Source: Omnitrophica WOR_2 bacterium RIFOXYA2_FULL_38_17 (GTDB taxonomy: Bacteria; Omnitrophota; Gorgyraeia; Zapsychrales; Zapsychraceae). Taken from it: DNA of 56,189 nucleotides. The notes beneath the pieces were generated by a model. It had not been told where the DNA came from. It was given only the letters and a program-made list of their open reading frames with translations, and searched no databases. Position numbers and translations under genes: made by a program. Shown piece by piece: positions 26,048 to 35,175 of the stretch (position 1 is the first letter of the stretch; every line of letters starts with the position of its first letter). Location: the NCBI GenBank assembly GCA_001805965.1, contig MHHG01000032.1:1-56189 (forward strand), written 5' to 3'.

Positions 26048-26917
26048 CTATAATCTTTGATATAAAAACGCGCACCATGCTTGATCTTTTTCAATCTTCA
26101 AGCACCGCAAAGGTAGTTTTTTTTGAAATTCATTTTTAAATTTTTTTGACTTTTCAATTGAAATGCCAGATACAGCTAGAAACTTTCCAGGCTTTACAAA
26201 TGACAGTATTTTCTTTCTATTATCGATAAGGTCATCTGTTGTCAAGTTTACGCTAACAAAATCATATTGCATCCTGGCCGCTGTTTTTGTTATGTCAGCA
26301 ACTGATAATTTGACTAATTTTGTTTTGTTCCTAATAAGATTCTTTTGCGCTGTTTTTACAGCATCTTCGTCATAATCAAAAGCCTCTACTATTTTTGCTG
26401 AACATCGCTCAGCAATAATAGCCAAAATAGCTGTTCCTGTCCCTATATCAACAAAACTCTCAAACCTACCAGCACACCTCTCTATCAAATTTGCCATAAA
26501 CCGAGTCGTTGAATGCAGCCCTGTGCCAAATGCCATGTCAGTATCTAAATATATTTTGCTGTAAGTAAATTTATCATCTTGCTTTTTTAGCCATGCCGGT
26601 ATTACTTTAAAAGTCTTTGTTAGCTTAAACGGCTTAAAATCAGTTTTCCACTTGGTCAACCAATCTTCTTTTTTTAAAACCTTGCACTTAGTCCTAACCT
26701 TTTTTATTTTAAGATCTCTTATACGTTTAACAGCACTAAGTGCGCCATTCTTATCCTGAAGAAAAAACGACAAAATATTCTCTGTTTTATTCTCAAGCTC
26801 AACAATATCTTCATCCCGCACACCGATAGAACAGATAATTCCTCTCAGGATATCTACTGCCGCTATATTATCCCTAGAAAAACTGACTGAGATTTCATAT
26901 GTGAGATTGCTTGACAT
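26048..26917 (-). CDS. prmA: Ribosomal protein L11 methyltransferase
   Basis: A 289-residue S-adenosylmethionine-dependent methyltransferase. The N-terminal substrate domain is followed by MAFGTGLHSTTRFMANLIER, SAM motif I FVDIGTGTAILAIIAERC, the acidic loop EAFDYDEDAV and YDFVSVNLTTDDL, the place of the PrmA-type NI/L motif. PrmA modifies L11 at several lysines. Sequence after the SAM fold follows the usual VKPGKFLAVSGI pattern. It heads the prmA / RF-1-domain / apbE run and lies just downstream of the terminator that closes the hflKC unit. Confidence 0.88.
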   Translation of the reverse strand: MSSNLTYEISVSFSRDNIAAVDILRGIICSIGVRDEDIVELENKTENILSFFLQDKNGALSAVKRIRDLKIKKVRTKCKVLKKEDWLTKWKTDFKPFKLTKTFKVIPAWLKKQDDKFTYSKIYLDTDMAFGTGLHSTTRFMANLIERCAGRFESFVDIGTGTAILAIIAERCSAKIVEAFDYDEDAVKTAQKNLIRNKTKLVKLSVADITKTAARMQYDFVSVNLTTDDLIDNRKKILSFVKPGKFLAVSGISIEKSKKFKNEFQKKLPLRCLKIEKDQAWCAFLYQRL

Positions 26918-26933
26918 TTATATGATGTTTATG

Positions 26934-26990
26934 AATAAAAACAAGAGCACTGATCTCTTGGGAATAGCTTCCTGGGACCAATGCTCTTGC
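26934..26990 (-). terminator. Intrinsic terminator after hflC
   Basis: On the minus strand GCAAGAGCATTGGTCCCAGG and its partner ending CAGTGCTCTTG form a long imperfect stem, followed by TTTTTAT. It begins 10 bp after the hflC stop codon and separates the gpmI-hflC run from prmA. Confidence 0.8.
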
Positions 26991-26999
26991 ATTCTTTAT

Positions 27000-27962
27000 T
27001 TATTCTACTGATTTAATACCCTCCAACTGTTCATAGAACTCATTTTCAGTTGAAAGCATTAATTTAGTCTCTTTATTTATTGCTTTTTTGTAGCTCTCTA
27101 ATGACATTGTAAAAGCATAAAACTCTGGATCATTATTATATGCATCGGCGTATATCTTTATTGCCTCAGCATCAGCCTTACCTTTGATCTCTTGAGATTT
27201 TCTATATGCTTCAGATTGTATTTCTTTTAATTCTCTTTGTATCAGCCCTTCTATTTCTGCCTTTTTTCCCTGGCCTTCAGACCTGAATTGCTCGGCAGCT
27301 CTTCTTCTTTCTGATATCATTCTTTCATAAACCTTATTTTGGACCTCACTAACATAATTAAGACGTTTGATCCTAACATCAACAAGTTCAATACCATAAA
27401 CACTTACAGCAGAAGCAGCTCTTTTTAATATCTTTTGACTTAGCTCTTCTCTACCGAACTCTATTGTCTCAAGAACAGTTTTACCGAAATCCATATCATC
27501 GCCTTTATCCAATTGCTGTTTCTGGTCATCTGCGAGACGGTTAGTATTTCTTATTAATTCAACCAAAACATGGCTTGAGATTATATCACGCGTTGATGCA
27601 TCAATGACATCATCTAACCTGCTATGTGCACTTTGCTCGGTCCTAACTGACTGCATGAATTTCAGAGCATCTACTATCTTCCACCTTGCAGTGGTATCAA
27701 CCCAGATAAATCTCTTTTCCATTGTAGGTATTTGATTTGCATCTCCATCCCATTGAAGCAATCTCTTCTCAAAATAATTAGCAGTTTGTATAAATGGTAA
27801 TTTAAAATATAAACCTGCTTTGCTTATAGGATGCCCTATCAACTGCCCAAACTGAGTAACAACAATTTGCTGGGTCTCATCAATAGTATAGACAGCACCA
27901 CTGGCCACTAAAATAAAACCTACAATAAAAACTATTATGAATGCATTAATTTGTTTTTTCAT
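27000..27962 (-). CDS. hflC: HflC, SPFH-domain membrane protease modulator
   Basis: A 320-residue protein with one N-terminal membrane helix (residues 7-27) and an SPFH/band-7 domain (GAVYTIDETQQIVVTQFGQL and AGLYFKLPFIQTANYF). The C-terminal half is a charged helical region with SERRRAAEQFRSEGQGKKAEIEG broken in the usual way, then SEAYRKSQEIKGKADAEAIKI. HflC forms a membrane-bound cage with HflK that surrounds and restrains the FtsH protease. The gene follows hflK by one base. It is the last gene before a strong terminator. Confidence 0.95.
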   Translation of the reverse strand: MKKQINAFIIVFIVGFILVASGAVYTIDETQQIVVTQFGQLIGHPISKAGLYFKLPFIQTANYFEKRLLQWDGDANQIPTMEKRFIWVDTTARWKIVDALKFMQSVRTEQSAHSRLDDVIDASTRDIISSHVLVELIRNTNRLADDQKQQLDKGDDMDFGKTVLETIEFGREELSQKILKRAASAVSVYGIELVDVRIKRLNYVSEVQNKVYERMISERRRAAEQFRSEGQGKKAEIEGLIQRELKEIQSEAYRKSQEIKGKADAEAIKIYADAYNNDPEFYAFTMSLESYKKAINKETKLMLSTENEFYEQLEGIKSVE

Positions 27963-27963
27963 T

Positions 27964-28968
27964 TTATTCTGCTCCTTTATTTAATTTCAACAAAGGCAAA
28001 ACATTGCTTGCTCCTGGCTCAAAGATATAGATCTCTCCTGCTTTTGGCAGCACTTCCTCCATAGCTTCTAAATACATTCTTTTTCTTGTTACATCCTTAG
28101 CATTTTTATATGCATTCCATATTTCCAAGAACTTTACTGCATCACCTTGTGCTTTTTTCACTCTTTCAAGCGCATAGCCTTCTGCTTCCCTAATAGTTTT
28201 TTCTGCCTGGCCTTTAGCCTGCGGAATAACCTTATTGTATGCTTCCCATGACTGGTTTATAACTTTTTCTCTCTCTTGCTCTGCCTCATTGACCTCATTA
28301 AATGAAGCGGTAACTACCTTTGGCGGCAACACTTCCTGCAACTCTAGTTTATTAACATGAATCCCGCTCCCATAAAGATCCAACGCAGCTTGAAGCTTTT
28401 GTTGTACTTCAAGGTTGATCTCATTCTTCATCGTCGTCAATGCTTCTGAAACAGAATGATCTCCGATAACCTGCCTCATAACAGATTCGGACAAATCCCT
28501 AACTGTTTCTAACGGCCCTCGAACATTGAATAAAAGAGCAACTGGGTCTTTTATTGTGAACTGGACTATCCATGAAACATCCAGAACGTTAAGGTCTCCT
28601 GTAAGCATTAAAGACTCTTCGTCAAATGACTTTTTAGAATACTTTGTATTTATGCCTGCTTCCATAGTCCGAAAACCAAACTCCTCCTTAAAAACCCTTT
28701 TATCCTTAACTTTATCCAACTTTTCAATATTAAAAGGTAGTTTCCAGTTAAGGCCTGGCTGAGCCGTCCTATTATATTTTCCAAATCTTCTTATTACGCC
28801 AACCTCATCCTGCTCAACAGAATAAAAACTCGTTGCCACAAAGAACAAAGCGATCATTACAACCATTATGATCGGGATTTTTTTATTCATGTCATTATGC
28901 ATATTATTGAATTTTTGACTACCTTGCCTGAACAATTCTTCAGGCGTATCAGGAATATTAAAGCCCAT
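27964..28968 (-). CDS. hflK: HflK, SPFH-domain membrane protease modulator
   Basis: A 334-residue partner of HflC. A short cytoplasmic N-terminus lacks the long Gly-rich region of E. coli HflK, and is followed by a membrane helix (about 30-48) and the SPFH domain (YSVEQDEVGVIRRFGKYNRT, PGLNWKLPFNIEKLD). The C-terminal helical part contains PQAKGQAEKTIREAEGYALE and RVKKAQGDAVKFLEIWNAY. The typical order hflK-hflC is kept. ftsH is not in the window. Confidence 0.94.
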   Translation of the reverse strand: MGFNIPDTPEELFRQGSQKFNNMHNDMNKKIPIIMVVMIALFFVATSFYSVEQDEVGVIRRFGKYNRTAQPGLNWKLPFNIEKLDKVKDKRVFKEEFGFRTMEAGINTKYSKKSFDEESLMLTGDLNVLDVSWIVQFTIKDPVALLFNVRGPLETVRDLSESVMRQVIGDHSVSEALTTMKNEINLEVQQKLQAALDLYGSGIHVNKLELQEVLPPKVVTASFNEVNEAEQEREKVINQSWEAYNKVIPQAKGQAEKTIREAEGYALERVKKAQGDAVKFLEIWNAYKNAKDVTRKRMYLEAMEEVLPKAGEIYIFEPGASNVLPLLKLNKGAE

Positions 28969-29006
28969 TATAAATTTCTCCTCTCTCCTTTAACATTAAA
29001 CAATTA

Positions 29007-30686
29007 CTACAATTTAGTAATTCGTAAAATATATTTGCCGCCAATACCAAAAAGATTTTCTATCTTATAAGATCTATCTTTTAGAATCCTGTAAAGGTCC
29101 TGAACATTACCCTCTTTTACTACAGCATAATTAACTTTTTCTTCATTCAAATAATCAATGACCATTTGATCCGTGCTTAAAAATGGTATTGGATGCGGAC
29201 TCCAAAACCCTTTCCCGGCAATATCAATTACGGCCATTTTCCTGTCTGTATAAAAACGTACTCCTCTTACATAAAACTTGCTAGCCAAGACCCTTGAATT
29301 TGTAGTATCTATTTTATTTAAAGCCTGGCTTACATCTTTACATGAAACCCAGGGTTCAATGTAAGGCTTGGCAAAAAATAGCATTACTAACAAAGTGGCT
29401 GAAATACCTACATAAGAAAAAAGCATCAGCAAATACTGCCTTCTTAAATTAAAGAATGTGATCAAACAAGCAATCAATGCGACAAAAAAGGAGGCAATTA
29501 ATATAGGATGCAAGCTTCCGATAACGTTAAGGTACATCCTTCCTGCAATATTACCTCCGATTATCACACCTATCAAAACAGCTACCATCGCGTAGCCACA
29601 TATCATAAGCCCAAGTGATTTCTTTGCATCTGCTGCCCTTGCAATCGCCGAATCTAAATAAAAAGCTAAAAGGATTGCTACTGACGGGAACAGCGGGAAT
29701 ATGTAGCTGGCCAACTTTGATGCCGCTGGCTGAGTGAAAATCAAAACTGATGTTATCCAACCGATCAAAAATATCAGCCAATCACTCTCTTTCGTTTTAT
29801 TCTTTATTTCGCTAAATACTTTTTTTATTGTAGGAAACCAGAACAAACTCCAGGGCAGAACTCCGGCAAACATTAAAGCAAAATAAAAATACCAATTATC
29901 CAGCCTTCTATGCTCTGCACCTAAAACCCTGCGGAGATGGACATTGCCGAAATATTCATCAATAAAGAATTGGCCATGCATATTATACATAACGATGTGC
30001 CATGGCAACGAAATAAGCAGAAACAATAAAAAACCTAGCAACGTAGCCTTTTGCCTGAAAAGCAAAAAATCTTTTTTATAAACCATATAAATAAGCGCTG
30101 CAGCTCCGGGAAATAAAAAACCTAGAAGACCTTTTGTAAGAACAGCTAAAGCAGCAAACACGAATGCCAGTATTATAGACATATTCCGGTGTCTTTCACT
30201 TTTAAAAGCCATGCAAATGAAACCGATTGAAATAGCGACGATAACTGAAAAAATCATATCCGTAAGAACTGCTCGAGCTAATGCGAGGTAAATAAAACTG
30301 GTAGAAATTATCAAAGAAGAAAGAAAAGCCAATCTCTTTTTTTCAAACATAACCCATGCTATCCAGTACGTTATACACACGCCAACTATTCCGAAAAATG
30401 CGGGCCAAAATCTTGCAACAAAAGGCGTAAGGCCAAACCATTTGATCGCAGCTGCAAACAACGCATAAGCAAGAAAAGGTTTTTCGAACTGAATATCATC
30501 AAATATCATTGGAGTGAACCATTTATTATACTGGACCATCTCTTTTGCGCTTTGAATATAAAAAACCTCATCCGGATGAGTAAGGCTGACAATACTATTT
30601 CCAAACATCAACATAAAATATGAAAACACTAATAGCATTAAAACAAGTTTTAAATGACTAAGCTTATCGAAAATCGTTTTATCCAT
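29007..30686 (-). CDS. GT39/ArnT-like dolichyl- or polyprenyl-phosphate-sugar glycosyltransferase
   Basis: A 559-residue polytopic membrane protein with about 12 hydrophobic helices and a C-terminal extracytoplasmic domain of about 100 residues. The first loop has the family's acidic catalytic motif: Asp39-Glu40 in LTHPDEVFYIQSAKEM, then DIQFEKPFLAYAL, corresponding to the DE..Y and fdKPP-type motifs of ArnT and PMT enzymes. These transfer sugars from undecaprenyl-phosphate carriers to lipid A, glycans or proteins. The gene overlaps the upstream deacetylase by 8 bp, so it may belong to envelope glycan modification. The sugar and acceptor cannot be predicted. Confidence 0.85.
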   Translation of the reverse strand: MDKTIFDKLSHLKLVLMLLVFSYFMLMFGNSIVSLTHPDEVFYIQSAKEMVQYNKWFTPMIFDDIQFEKPFLAYALFAAAIKWFGLTPFVARFWPAFFGIVGVCITYWIAWVMFEKKRLAFLSSLIISTSFIYLALARAVLTDMIFSVIVAISIGFICMAFKSERHRNMSIILAFVFAALAVLTKGLLGFLFPGAAALIYMVYKKDFLLFRQKATLLGFLLFLLISLPWHIVMYNMHGQFFIDEYFGNVHLRRVLGAEHRRLDNWYFYFALMFAGVLPWSLFWFPTIKKVFSEIKNKTKESDWLIFLIGWITSVLIFTQPAASKLASYIFPLFPSVAILLAFYLDSAIARAADAKKSLGLMICGYAMVAVLIGVIIGGNIAGRMYLNVIGSLHPILIASFFVALIACLITFFNLRRQYLLMLFSYVGISATLLVMLFFAKPYIEPWVSCKDVSQALNKIDTTNSRVLASKFYVRGVRFYTDRKMAVIDIAGKGFWSPHPIPFLSTDQMVIDYLNEEKVNYAVVKEGNVQDLYRILKDRSYKIENLFGIGGKYILRITKL

Positions 30687-31392
30687 TTATTAGCTCCTTA
30701 GTTGTTACGAATTCATAGCCCTTTTCCCTCAACATCTTTGCAAGTAATGATATACATTTAACCGTTTGGGTCCTCTTTCCTCCCTCGGTCCTAGTAACAT
30801 TACCGCTGTCATGAAACAGCAGAATATCGCCATTTCTTATGTTTGAAGATAAATATTTTGCTATGTTCTTGTGATTGAACATCACCCAATCCTTAGAGTT
30901 CAAAGACCATAGAATAATGCTATATCCCATCGACTTGATCTTCTCTTTGATCACCTTTTGAAGCCATGCTTTAGGAGGGCGAAATATTTTAGTTGTTACT
31001 CCTGTTATTTCACGAATAACATGCTCGGTATACTTTATCTCCTCTTCAATCTCAGCAGGAGTATAGTAGAACATCACACTGTGCGCGTATCCATGATTAC
31101 CGACCTCATGGCCTTCAGCTACTATCCTGCGTGCTATATCAGGATATTTCTGAACATGATATCCAATCAAGAAAAATGTCGCTTTTATATTTGAATCCTT
31201 CAATTCGTCAAGAATTTTTGGTGTCCATTCTGGAGAAGGACCATCATCAAAAGTTAAAGCTATTTTTTTTTCGGCGCTTTTAATTCTATAAATTGTTCCC
31301 CTTCTTGTCAAAACTGCCTGATCAAAAAAAACACAAAATCCACCAATTAACAAAGAAAGCAGGACTGCACTAATTAAAATATATACTAACAT
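30679..31392 (-). CDS. Polysaccharide deacetylase (NodB domain)
   Basis: About 237 residues with an N-terminal membrane helix and a NodB domain. Motif 1 is LTFDDGPSPEW with catalytic Asp and metal-binding Asp; motif 2 is EVGNHGYAHSV with both metal His residues; motif 3 reads FRPPKAW rather than RPPxG; the last motif is DILLFHDSG. Such enzymes remove N- or O-acetyl groups from sugars in cell-surface glycans. I prefer the ATG at 31392, which overlaps the uracil-DNA glycosylase stop as TAATG; an ATG at 31404 is also in frame. The altered motif 3 may change specificity. Confidence 0.87.
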   Translation of the reverse strand: MLVYILISAVLLSLLIGGFCVFFDQAVLTRRGTIYRIKSAEKKIALTFDDGPSPEWTPKILDELKDSNIKATFFLIGYHVQKYPDIARRIVAEGHEVGNHGYAHSVMFYYTPAEIEEEIKYTEHVIREITGVTTKIFRPPKAWLQKVIKEKIKSMGYSIILWSLNSKDWVMFNHKNIAKYLSSNIRNGDILLFHDSGNVTRTEGGKRTQTVKCISLLAKMLREKGYEFVTTKELING

Positions 31393-32042
31393 TACAGCGC
31401 CCATTCCATTTGAGAAGATGTGTCTTCATTATTTGAAACTGATATCTTTTTAGAGCTTATAAATCTTTTAAATATTTGAAAATCATTAATAAGCTGATCT
31501 GTCTTATGAACATTATAAGTAGCAACCGCCGGATGAAACAACGGCACAATCTTTATTTTCCCAAATGAAGGATCTACATCAAAAACCTTACCCGCAACCG
31601 CACTGATTTTCGCAGCAGGAATACCAAACTTTTCAAATATATATGTTGTAGAAAAATTCCCTAAAGTCCCAATAACCTGCGGATCAACTACTTTAATCTG
31701 AATATCTAAGCTTCCAACACAGCTTTTAATTTCACTTGAAAGAGGATTCCTGTTGCCCGGGGGCCTGCATTTTAAAATATTACATAAATATATCTGTTGC
31801 CGCGTCAATCCAACAGAATCCAAAAGCTTATCAAAAACATCTCCTGCTCTACCGACAAACGGTTTTCCCTTCAGATCCTCATTACGTCCTGGTGCTTCGC
31901 CTATGAACATTATATCAGCGTTACAATCACCCTCGCCTGGAACCACATTTGTGCGAGTTGCAAACAAAGCACACCTCTTACAACAGGAGATCTTCCCTCT
32001 CAACTTTTCTATTTTTAATTTCTTTTCTTCTAAAGACATCAT
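31392..32042 (-). CDS. Uracil-DNA glycosylase, family 4 (iron-sulfur)
   Basis: A 216-residue DNA repair enzyme that removes uracil. The four iron-sulfur Cys residues of family 4 are all present: Cys21 and Cys24 in CCKRCALFATRT, Cys92 in ILKCRPPGNRNP and Cys108 in KSCVGSLDIQ. Active-site motif 1 is GEAPGRNEDLKGKPFVGRAG, and motif 2 is LFHPAVATYN. The C-terminus (after about residue 190) is a short unstructured tail. It lies 25 bp after gpmI, a pairing that has no obvious functional meaning. No strong ribosome-binding site is seen before the tandem ATGs. Confidence 0.93.
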   Translation of the reverse strand: MMSLEEKKLKIEKLRGKISCCKRCALFATRTNVVPGEGDCNADIMFIGEAPGRNEDLKGKPFVGRAGDVFDKLLDSVGLTRQQIYLCNILKCRPPGNRNPLSSEIKSCVGSLDIQIKVVDPQVIGTLGNFSTTYIFEKFGIPAAKISAVAGKVFDVDPSFGKIKIVPLFHPAVATYNVHKTDQLINDFQIFKRFISSKKISVSNNEDTSSQMEWAL

Positions 32043-32067
32043 GTAAAAAATCAGGTTAGAACTATTA

Positions 32068-33699
32068 TTATTTAAAATCGATCAATGATGGGTCATAATC
32101 AAGCGGCTTTTCATAACCCAGAAAACTCAAAATTGTTGCGGCTACATTTGATAGCCCTTTTTTCGGCAGATCTGCCATTTTATATTCACCTTTGAAATTA
32201 GGATCGATAATAACAAAAGGAACCCTGTTCAACGAATGAGCCGTGCTGACAATTTTTTTACCATTCTTGATCGTGAACAGCTCATCCGCATTGCCATGGT
32301 CAGCTGTAACAAGCACAATACCCCTTAATTCCATAACAGCATCAATTACTTTCTTAACACAGGCATCTACAGTCTCAACAGCTGTTATAATAGCCTTCTC
32401 TATTCCTGTATGCCCGACCATATCACCATTAGCAAAATTCAATCTTCCAAATTTAAATTCCCCGCTTCTTAGAAGTTCGATAGTTTTTTCGGCTATCTCT
32501 TCTGCCTTCATTTTTGGAGCTTTTTCAAATTGTATCTTGTCGGAAGGAATCTCAATATATGTTTCAAGTTCTTTGTTGATATATCCCGATCGATTACCAT
32601 TCCAAAAATATGTTACATGACCGAATTTCTGAGTCTCAGAAATTGCGAATGACTTAATTTTCATGTCACATAAGTATTCACTAAGCGTATTATCTATCTC
32701 AGGAGGATTTACTAAATAATTCTTTGGAACATGTAAATCGCCATCATATTCCATCATTCCGGCAAAAAAAACATCAGGGATTCTTTTCCTGTCAAATTTG
32801 TCAAAATCATCACCTTTATCAAATGCTAAAGATAACTCTATTGACCTATCACCCCTAAAATTAAATAGCACAACAGAATCACCATCTTCTATTGTGCCAA
32901 CAGGCTTACCCTCAACACCAATAACAAATGACTCTAAAAACTGGTCATTTATTTTTTCATCCTCATCATAATAAGTCTGAATAGCTTCCGTAGCTGAAGA
33001 GAACATCCTTGCTTGACCGAGAACATGAGCATCCCATCCCCTTTTAACCACTGTCCAATCAGCATTATACCTATCCATAGTTGTAATCATTCGACCGCCT
33101 CCAGAAGCGATCTTATAATCAAACTCATACTCAGAATTTATTTTAATTAACAACTCTTCTGTTTTTTCAACAAATATTAGTGCGGACCTTTCATAAACAT
33201 CCCTGCCGTCCAATAGAGCATGTATTCTCACTCTTTTAACGCCCTCACTTGCACACCTTTCAACCATTGCTAAGAGATGATCAATGTGCGAATGGACATT
33301 ACCATCGGAAAGAAGCCCTATAAAATGAATCGCTCCCCCGCTCTGTTTAACCTTGTTTTCTAATTTTTTCCAAGTCTCGCCTTCGTAAATAGTTTTATCA
33401 TTAATACAATTGTTTACTAGTGAAGCCCCTTGATTAAACACCCTTCCGGCTCCAAGCGCATTATGCCCAACTTCACTGTTTCCCATATCTTCATCTGATG
33501 GCATTCCTACCGCTAAACCATGTGCTTGCAATTCAGTATAATATGGGCTTTTAAAGAGTTCATCAAGACAAGGAGTCTTTGAAACGAACACACCATCACT
33601 TTCATCCTTCTTGCCAATGCCTACCCCGTCCATTATTATTAACATTAAAGGACCTTTACAACCTTGATATTTATCACATTTAGCCAGTGTTTGTAACAT
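32068..33699 (-). CDS. gpmI: 2,3-bisphosphoglycerate-independent phosphoglycerate mutase
   Basis: About 543 residues, an alkaline-phosphatase-fold enzyme of glycolysis that interconverts 3- and 2-phosphoglycerate using manganese. Metal and catalytic motifs are LIIMDGVGIGKK, the nucleophile Ser in EDMGNSEVGHNALGAG, HSHIDHL, HALLDGRD, FNFRGDRS, FANGDMVGHTG and VTADHGNADELF. I place the start at the second ATG (33699), because GAAGGA lies six bases upstream of it, inside the codons that follow the first ATG at 33714. The gene opens a long run that ends at hflC. Confidence 0.95.
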   Translation of the reverse strand: MLQTLAKCDKYQGCKGPLMLIIMDGVGIGKKDESDGVFVSKTPCLDELFKSPYYTELQAHGLAVGMPSDEDMGNSEVGHNALGAGRVFNQGASLVNNCINDKTIYEGETWKKLENKVKQSGGAIHFIGLLSDGNVHSHIDHLLAMVERCASEGVKRVRIHALLDGRDVYERSALIFVEKTEELLIKINSEYEFDYKIASGGGRMITTMDRYNADWTVVKRGWDAHVLGQARMFSSATEAIQTYYDEDEKINDQFLESFVIGVEGKPVGTIEDGDSVVLFNFRGDRSIELSLAFDKGDDFDKFDRKRIPDVFFAGMMEYDGDLHVPKNYLVNPPEIDNTLSEYLCDMKIKSFAISETQKFGHVTYFWNGNRSGYINKELETYIEIPSDKIQFEKAPKMKAEEIAEKTIELLRSGEFKFGRLNFANGDMVGHTGIEKAIITAVETVDACVKKVIDAVMELRGIVLVTADHGNADELFTIKNGKKIVSTAHSLNRVPFVIIDPNFKGEYKMADLPKKGLSNVAATILSFLGYEKPLDYDPSLIDFK

Positions 33700-33835
33700 A
33701 CTGAATCCTTCCATTTTATATAAATAAGAAAAATTTTCTTTTTAACCGTTACCATTTTACACAAAATTACCAAAATGAAAAGCTAAATATCCATGATTAT
33801 TTTCACTTGGAATAAAATTTAAGCCTTAACTAAAA

Positions 33836-33888
33836 TAAAAAAAAGCTGCGTTCTGGAAATACGTTATATTCCAAAAGCACAGCTTTTT
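33836..33888 (-). terminator. Intrinsic terminator after the 80-residue gene
   Basis: On the minus strand AAAAAGCTGTG..TTGGAA pairs with TTCCAG..CGCAGCTTTTTTTT in an imperfect stem, ending in a run of eight T residues. It lies between the gene at 33919 and gpmI. The stem also has T residues in the opposite direction, but no plus-strand gene precedes it. Confidence 0.75.
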
Positions 33889-33918
33889 AATTTAAAGTAT
33901 ACAAGTTGTTGGAGATTG

Positions 33919-34161
33919 TTACCTTTTTGCTTTAGTTGAATCTTTCCTAGGATTCTTTGATGCTCTCGGACCTTTAAAAGCATCACTATCCTGCATATGA
34001 TAATCCATCCAGGCCTTAGAAAACCTTTTCAGCCAATCTTCGCTAGCAACCTCAAAACTGATGTCGGTGCCTGCTTTTTCACTCTCGATCCACAAATGCC
34101 TGTTAATCTCTTCTACAACTTTGCGGTTTTTAAGTAATTCTTTTTTGTCTATTTCAGTCAT
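33919..34161 (-). CDS. Hypothetical 80-residue protein
   Basis: A small, charged soluble protein. It starts MTEIDKKELL, has an amphipathic N-terminal half (VVEEINRHLWIESEKAG), a middle DWLKRFSKAWMDYHMQD and a basic disordered tail rich in Lys, Arg and Ser. The start at 34161 is chosen because GGAGAAATA precedes it; the longer frame to 34194 has no such signal. It has its own near-consensus promoter 24 bp upstream and a strong terminator downstream, so it is a single-gene unit that is probably well expressed. No family recognised. The tail could bind nucleic acid. Confidence 0.65.
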   Translation of the reverse strand: MTEIDKKELLKNRKVVEEINRHLWIESEKAGTDISFEVASEDWLKRFSKAWMDYHMQDSDAFKGPRASKNPRKDSTKAKR

Positions 34162-34184
34162 TATTTCTCCATTAAAGATATGGG

Positions 34185-34213
34185 ATTTTATCAAATACGC
34201 CCTAAAATGTCAA
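34185..34213 (-). promoter_or_regulatory. Promoter of the 80-residue gene
   Basis: On the minus strand TTGACA (34213-34208) and TAAAAT (34190-34185) are separated by 17 bp. Confidence 0.75.
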
Positions 34214-34300
34214 TTAATTTTTTATCTTATCAATACTCGCAATACCTTATATTGCAATATGTTACAACACGGCTGTTAACACTTTGTTAACTTTTTCAAA

Positions 34301-35056
34301 TTAATCATCTAACAATCCCCAAGTTGTATCCATAAGAACATCTCTTATAACAGCAACACTCGCCTGTAAAAATGACTGCCCTTCTTTTAAAGATCCGTCA
34401 AATTCTTTGCTATAAAATTTATCAAGCTTTTCTAAGAGCTTTTTCCTTTCTTGCGATGTAATTCCAAGCATTGTCAACTGATCAAACCGGTCTTCCTTAT
34501 TACTAACAAGAACTTTTGTAACAAGCATTGACGCTTCAAAAAGCTTTTTCAAGGAATCCCTCCGAATAGAAGCTAATTTCCTCTGCCTATCTCTAAATTC
34601 TTTTCCATCAAAACTCTCAAGCTCCTGTTTCTCCTGAATCTCCTGAAAATCCTGTAACAACTGCCTTTCACTTTTATTTATAACAATTAACTCATCACAA
34701 ACTTCTGTAAAAAGATCCGTAACTTTCAACATAAGGCCATTCTCAGGCGATATATACTTCTTTAATAGATTCTTAGCAACCCGAATATTTGCATTGTCTT
34801 TAACAAACCCACTTATTAATTCCCTTCCCTTTTGAACATTATCAAGTTTATCAAATGACATTCCAGATATTTTTTTACTTCTATCATCATTAGCCTGCAA
34901 ATAGCTTAAGCTGTGAATAAAATCTCTAACAAATTCATATTTTTTTCCATCAGGATTAAATTCCTTTATTTGATCTACACTATCATAATAACTTGCAGCA
35001 AATACCGAACAAGCACAAAACACAAACATCACTGAAAGGATAAATATCTTTTTCAT
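34301..35056 (-). CDS. Exported helical hypothetical protein
   Basis: A 251-residue protein with a signal peptide (residues 1-21, MKKIFILSVMFVFCACSVFA). There is a Cys pair in the signal region but no clear lipobox. The mature part is nearly all alpha-helical and rich in Lys, Glu and Leu, for example LLQDFQEIQEKQELESFDGK. I do not recognise a family. The ATG at 35056 has GGAG upstream, and a promoter lies 21 bp before it. The opposite strand holds divergent pilin genes, separated by about 120 bp, which might hint at a shared envelope role. Confidence 0.65.
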   Translation of the reverse strand: MKKIFILSVMFVFCACSVFAASYYDSVDQIKEFNPDGKKYEFVRDFIHSLSYLQANDDRSKKISGMSFDKLDNVQKGRELISGFVKDNANIRVAKNLLKKYISPENGLMLKVTDLFTEVCDELIVINKSERQLLQDFQEIQEKQELESFDGKEFRDRQRKLASIRRDSLKKLFEASMLVTKVLVSNKEDRFDQLTMLGITSQERKKLLEKLDKFYSKEFDGSLKEGQSFLQASVAVIRDVLMDTTWGLLDD

Positions 35057-35076
35057 ATTGATCTCCATTACATTTA

Positions 35077-35104
35077 AATATAAATAAAATAATGTTATTG
35101 GCAA
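35077..35104 (-). promoter_or_regulatory. Promoter of the exported helical protein gene
   Basis: On the minus strand TTGCCA (35104-35099) and TATATT (35082-35077) are 16 bp apart. Confidence 0.5.
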
Positions 35105-35175
35105 CCGCCATCTTTGGTTTTATAATTAATTAGCATTTACAAATATAATAAAATAACAATCAATATTGCTTATAT

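Noticed and set aside
34250..34295. GTTAAC-ACTTT-GTTAAC hairpin followed by TTTTT on the plus strand
   Set aside because: No plus-strand gene ends there; on the minus strand it has no T run.
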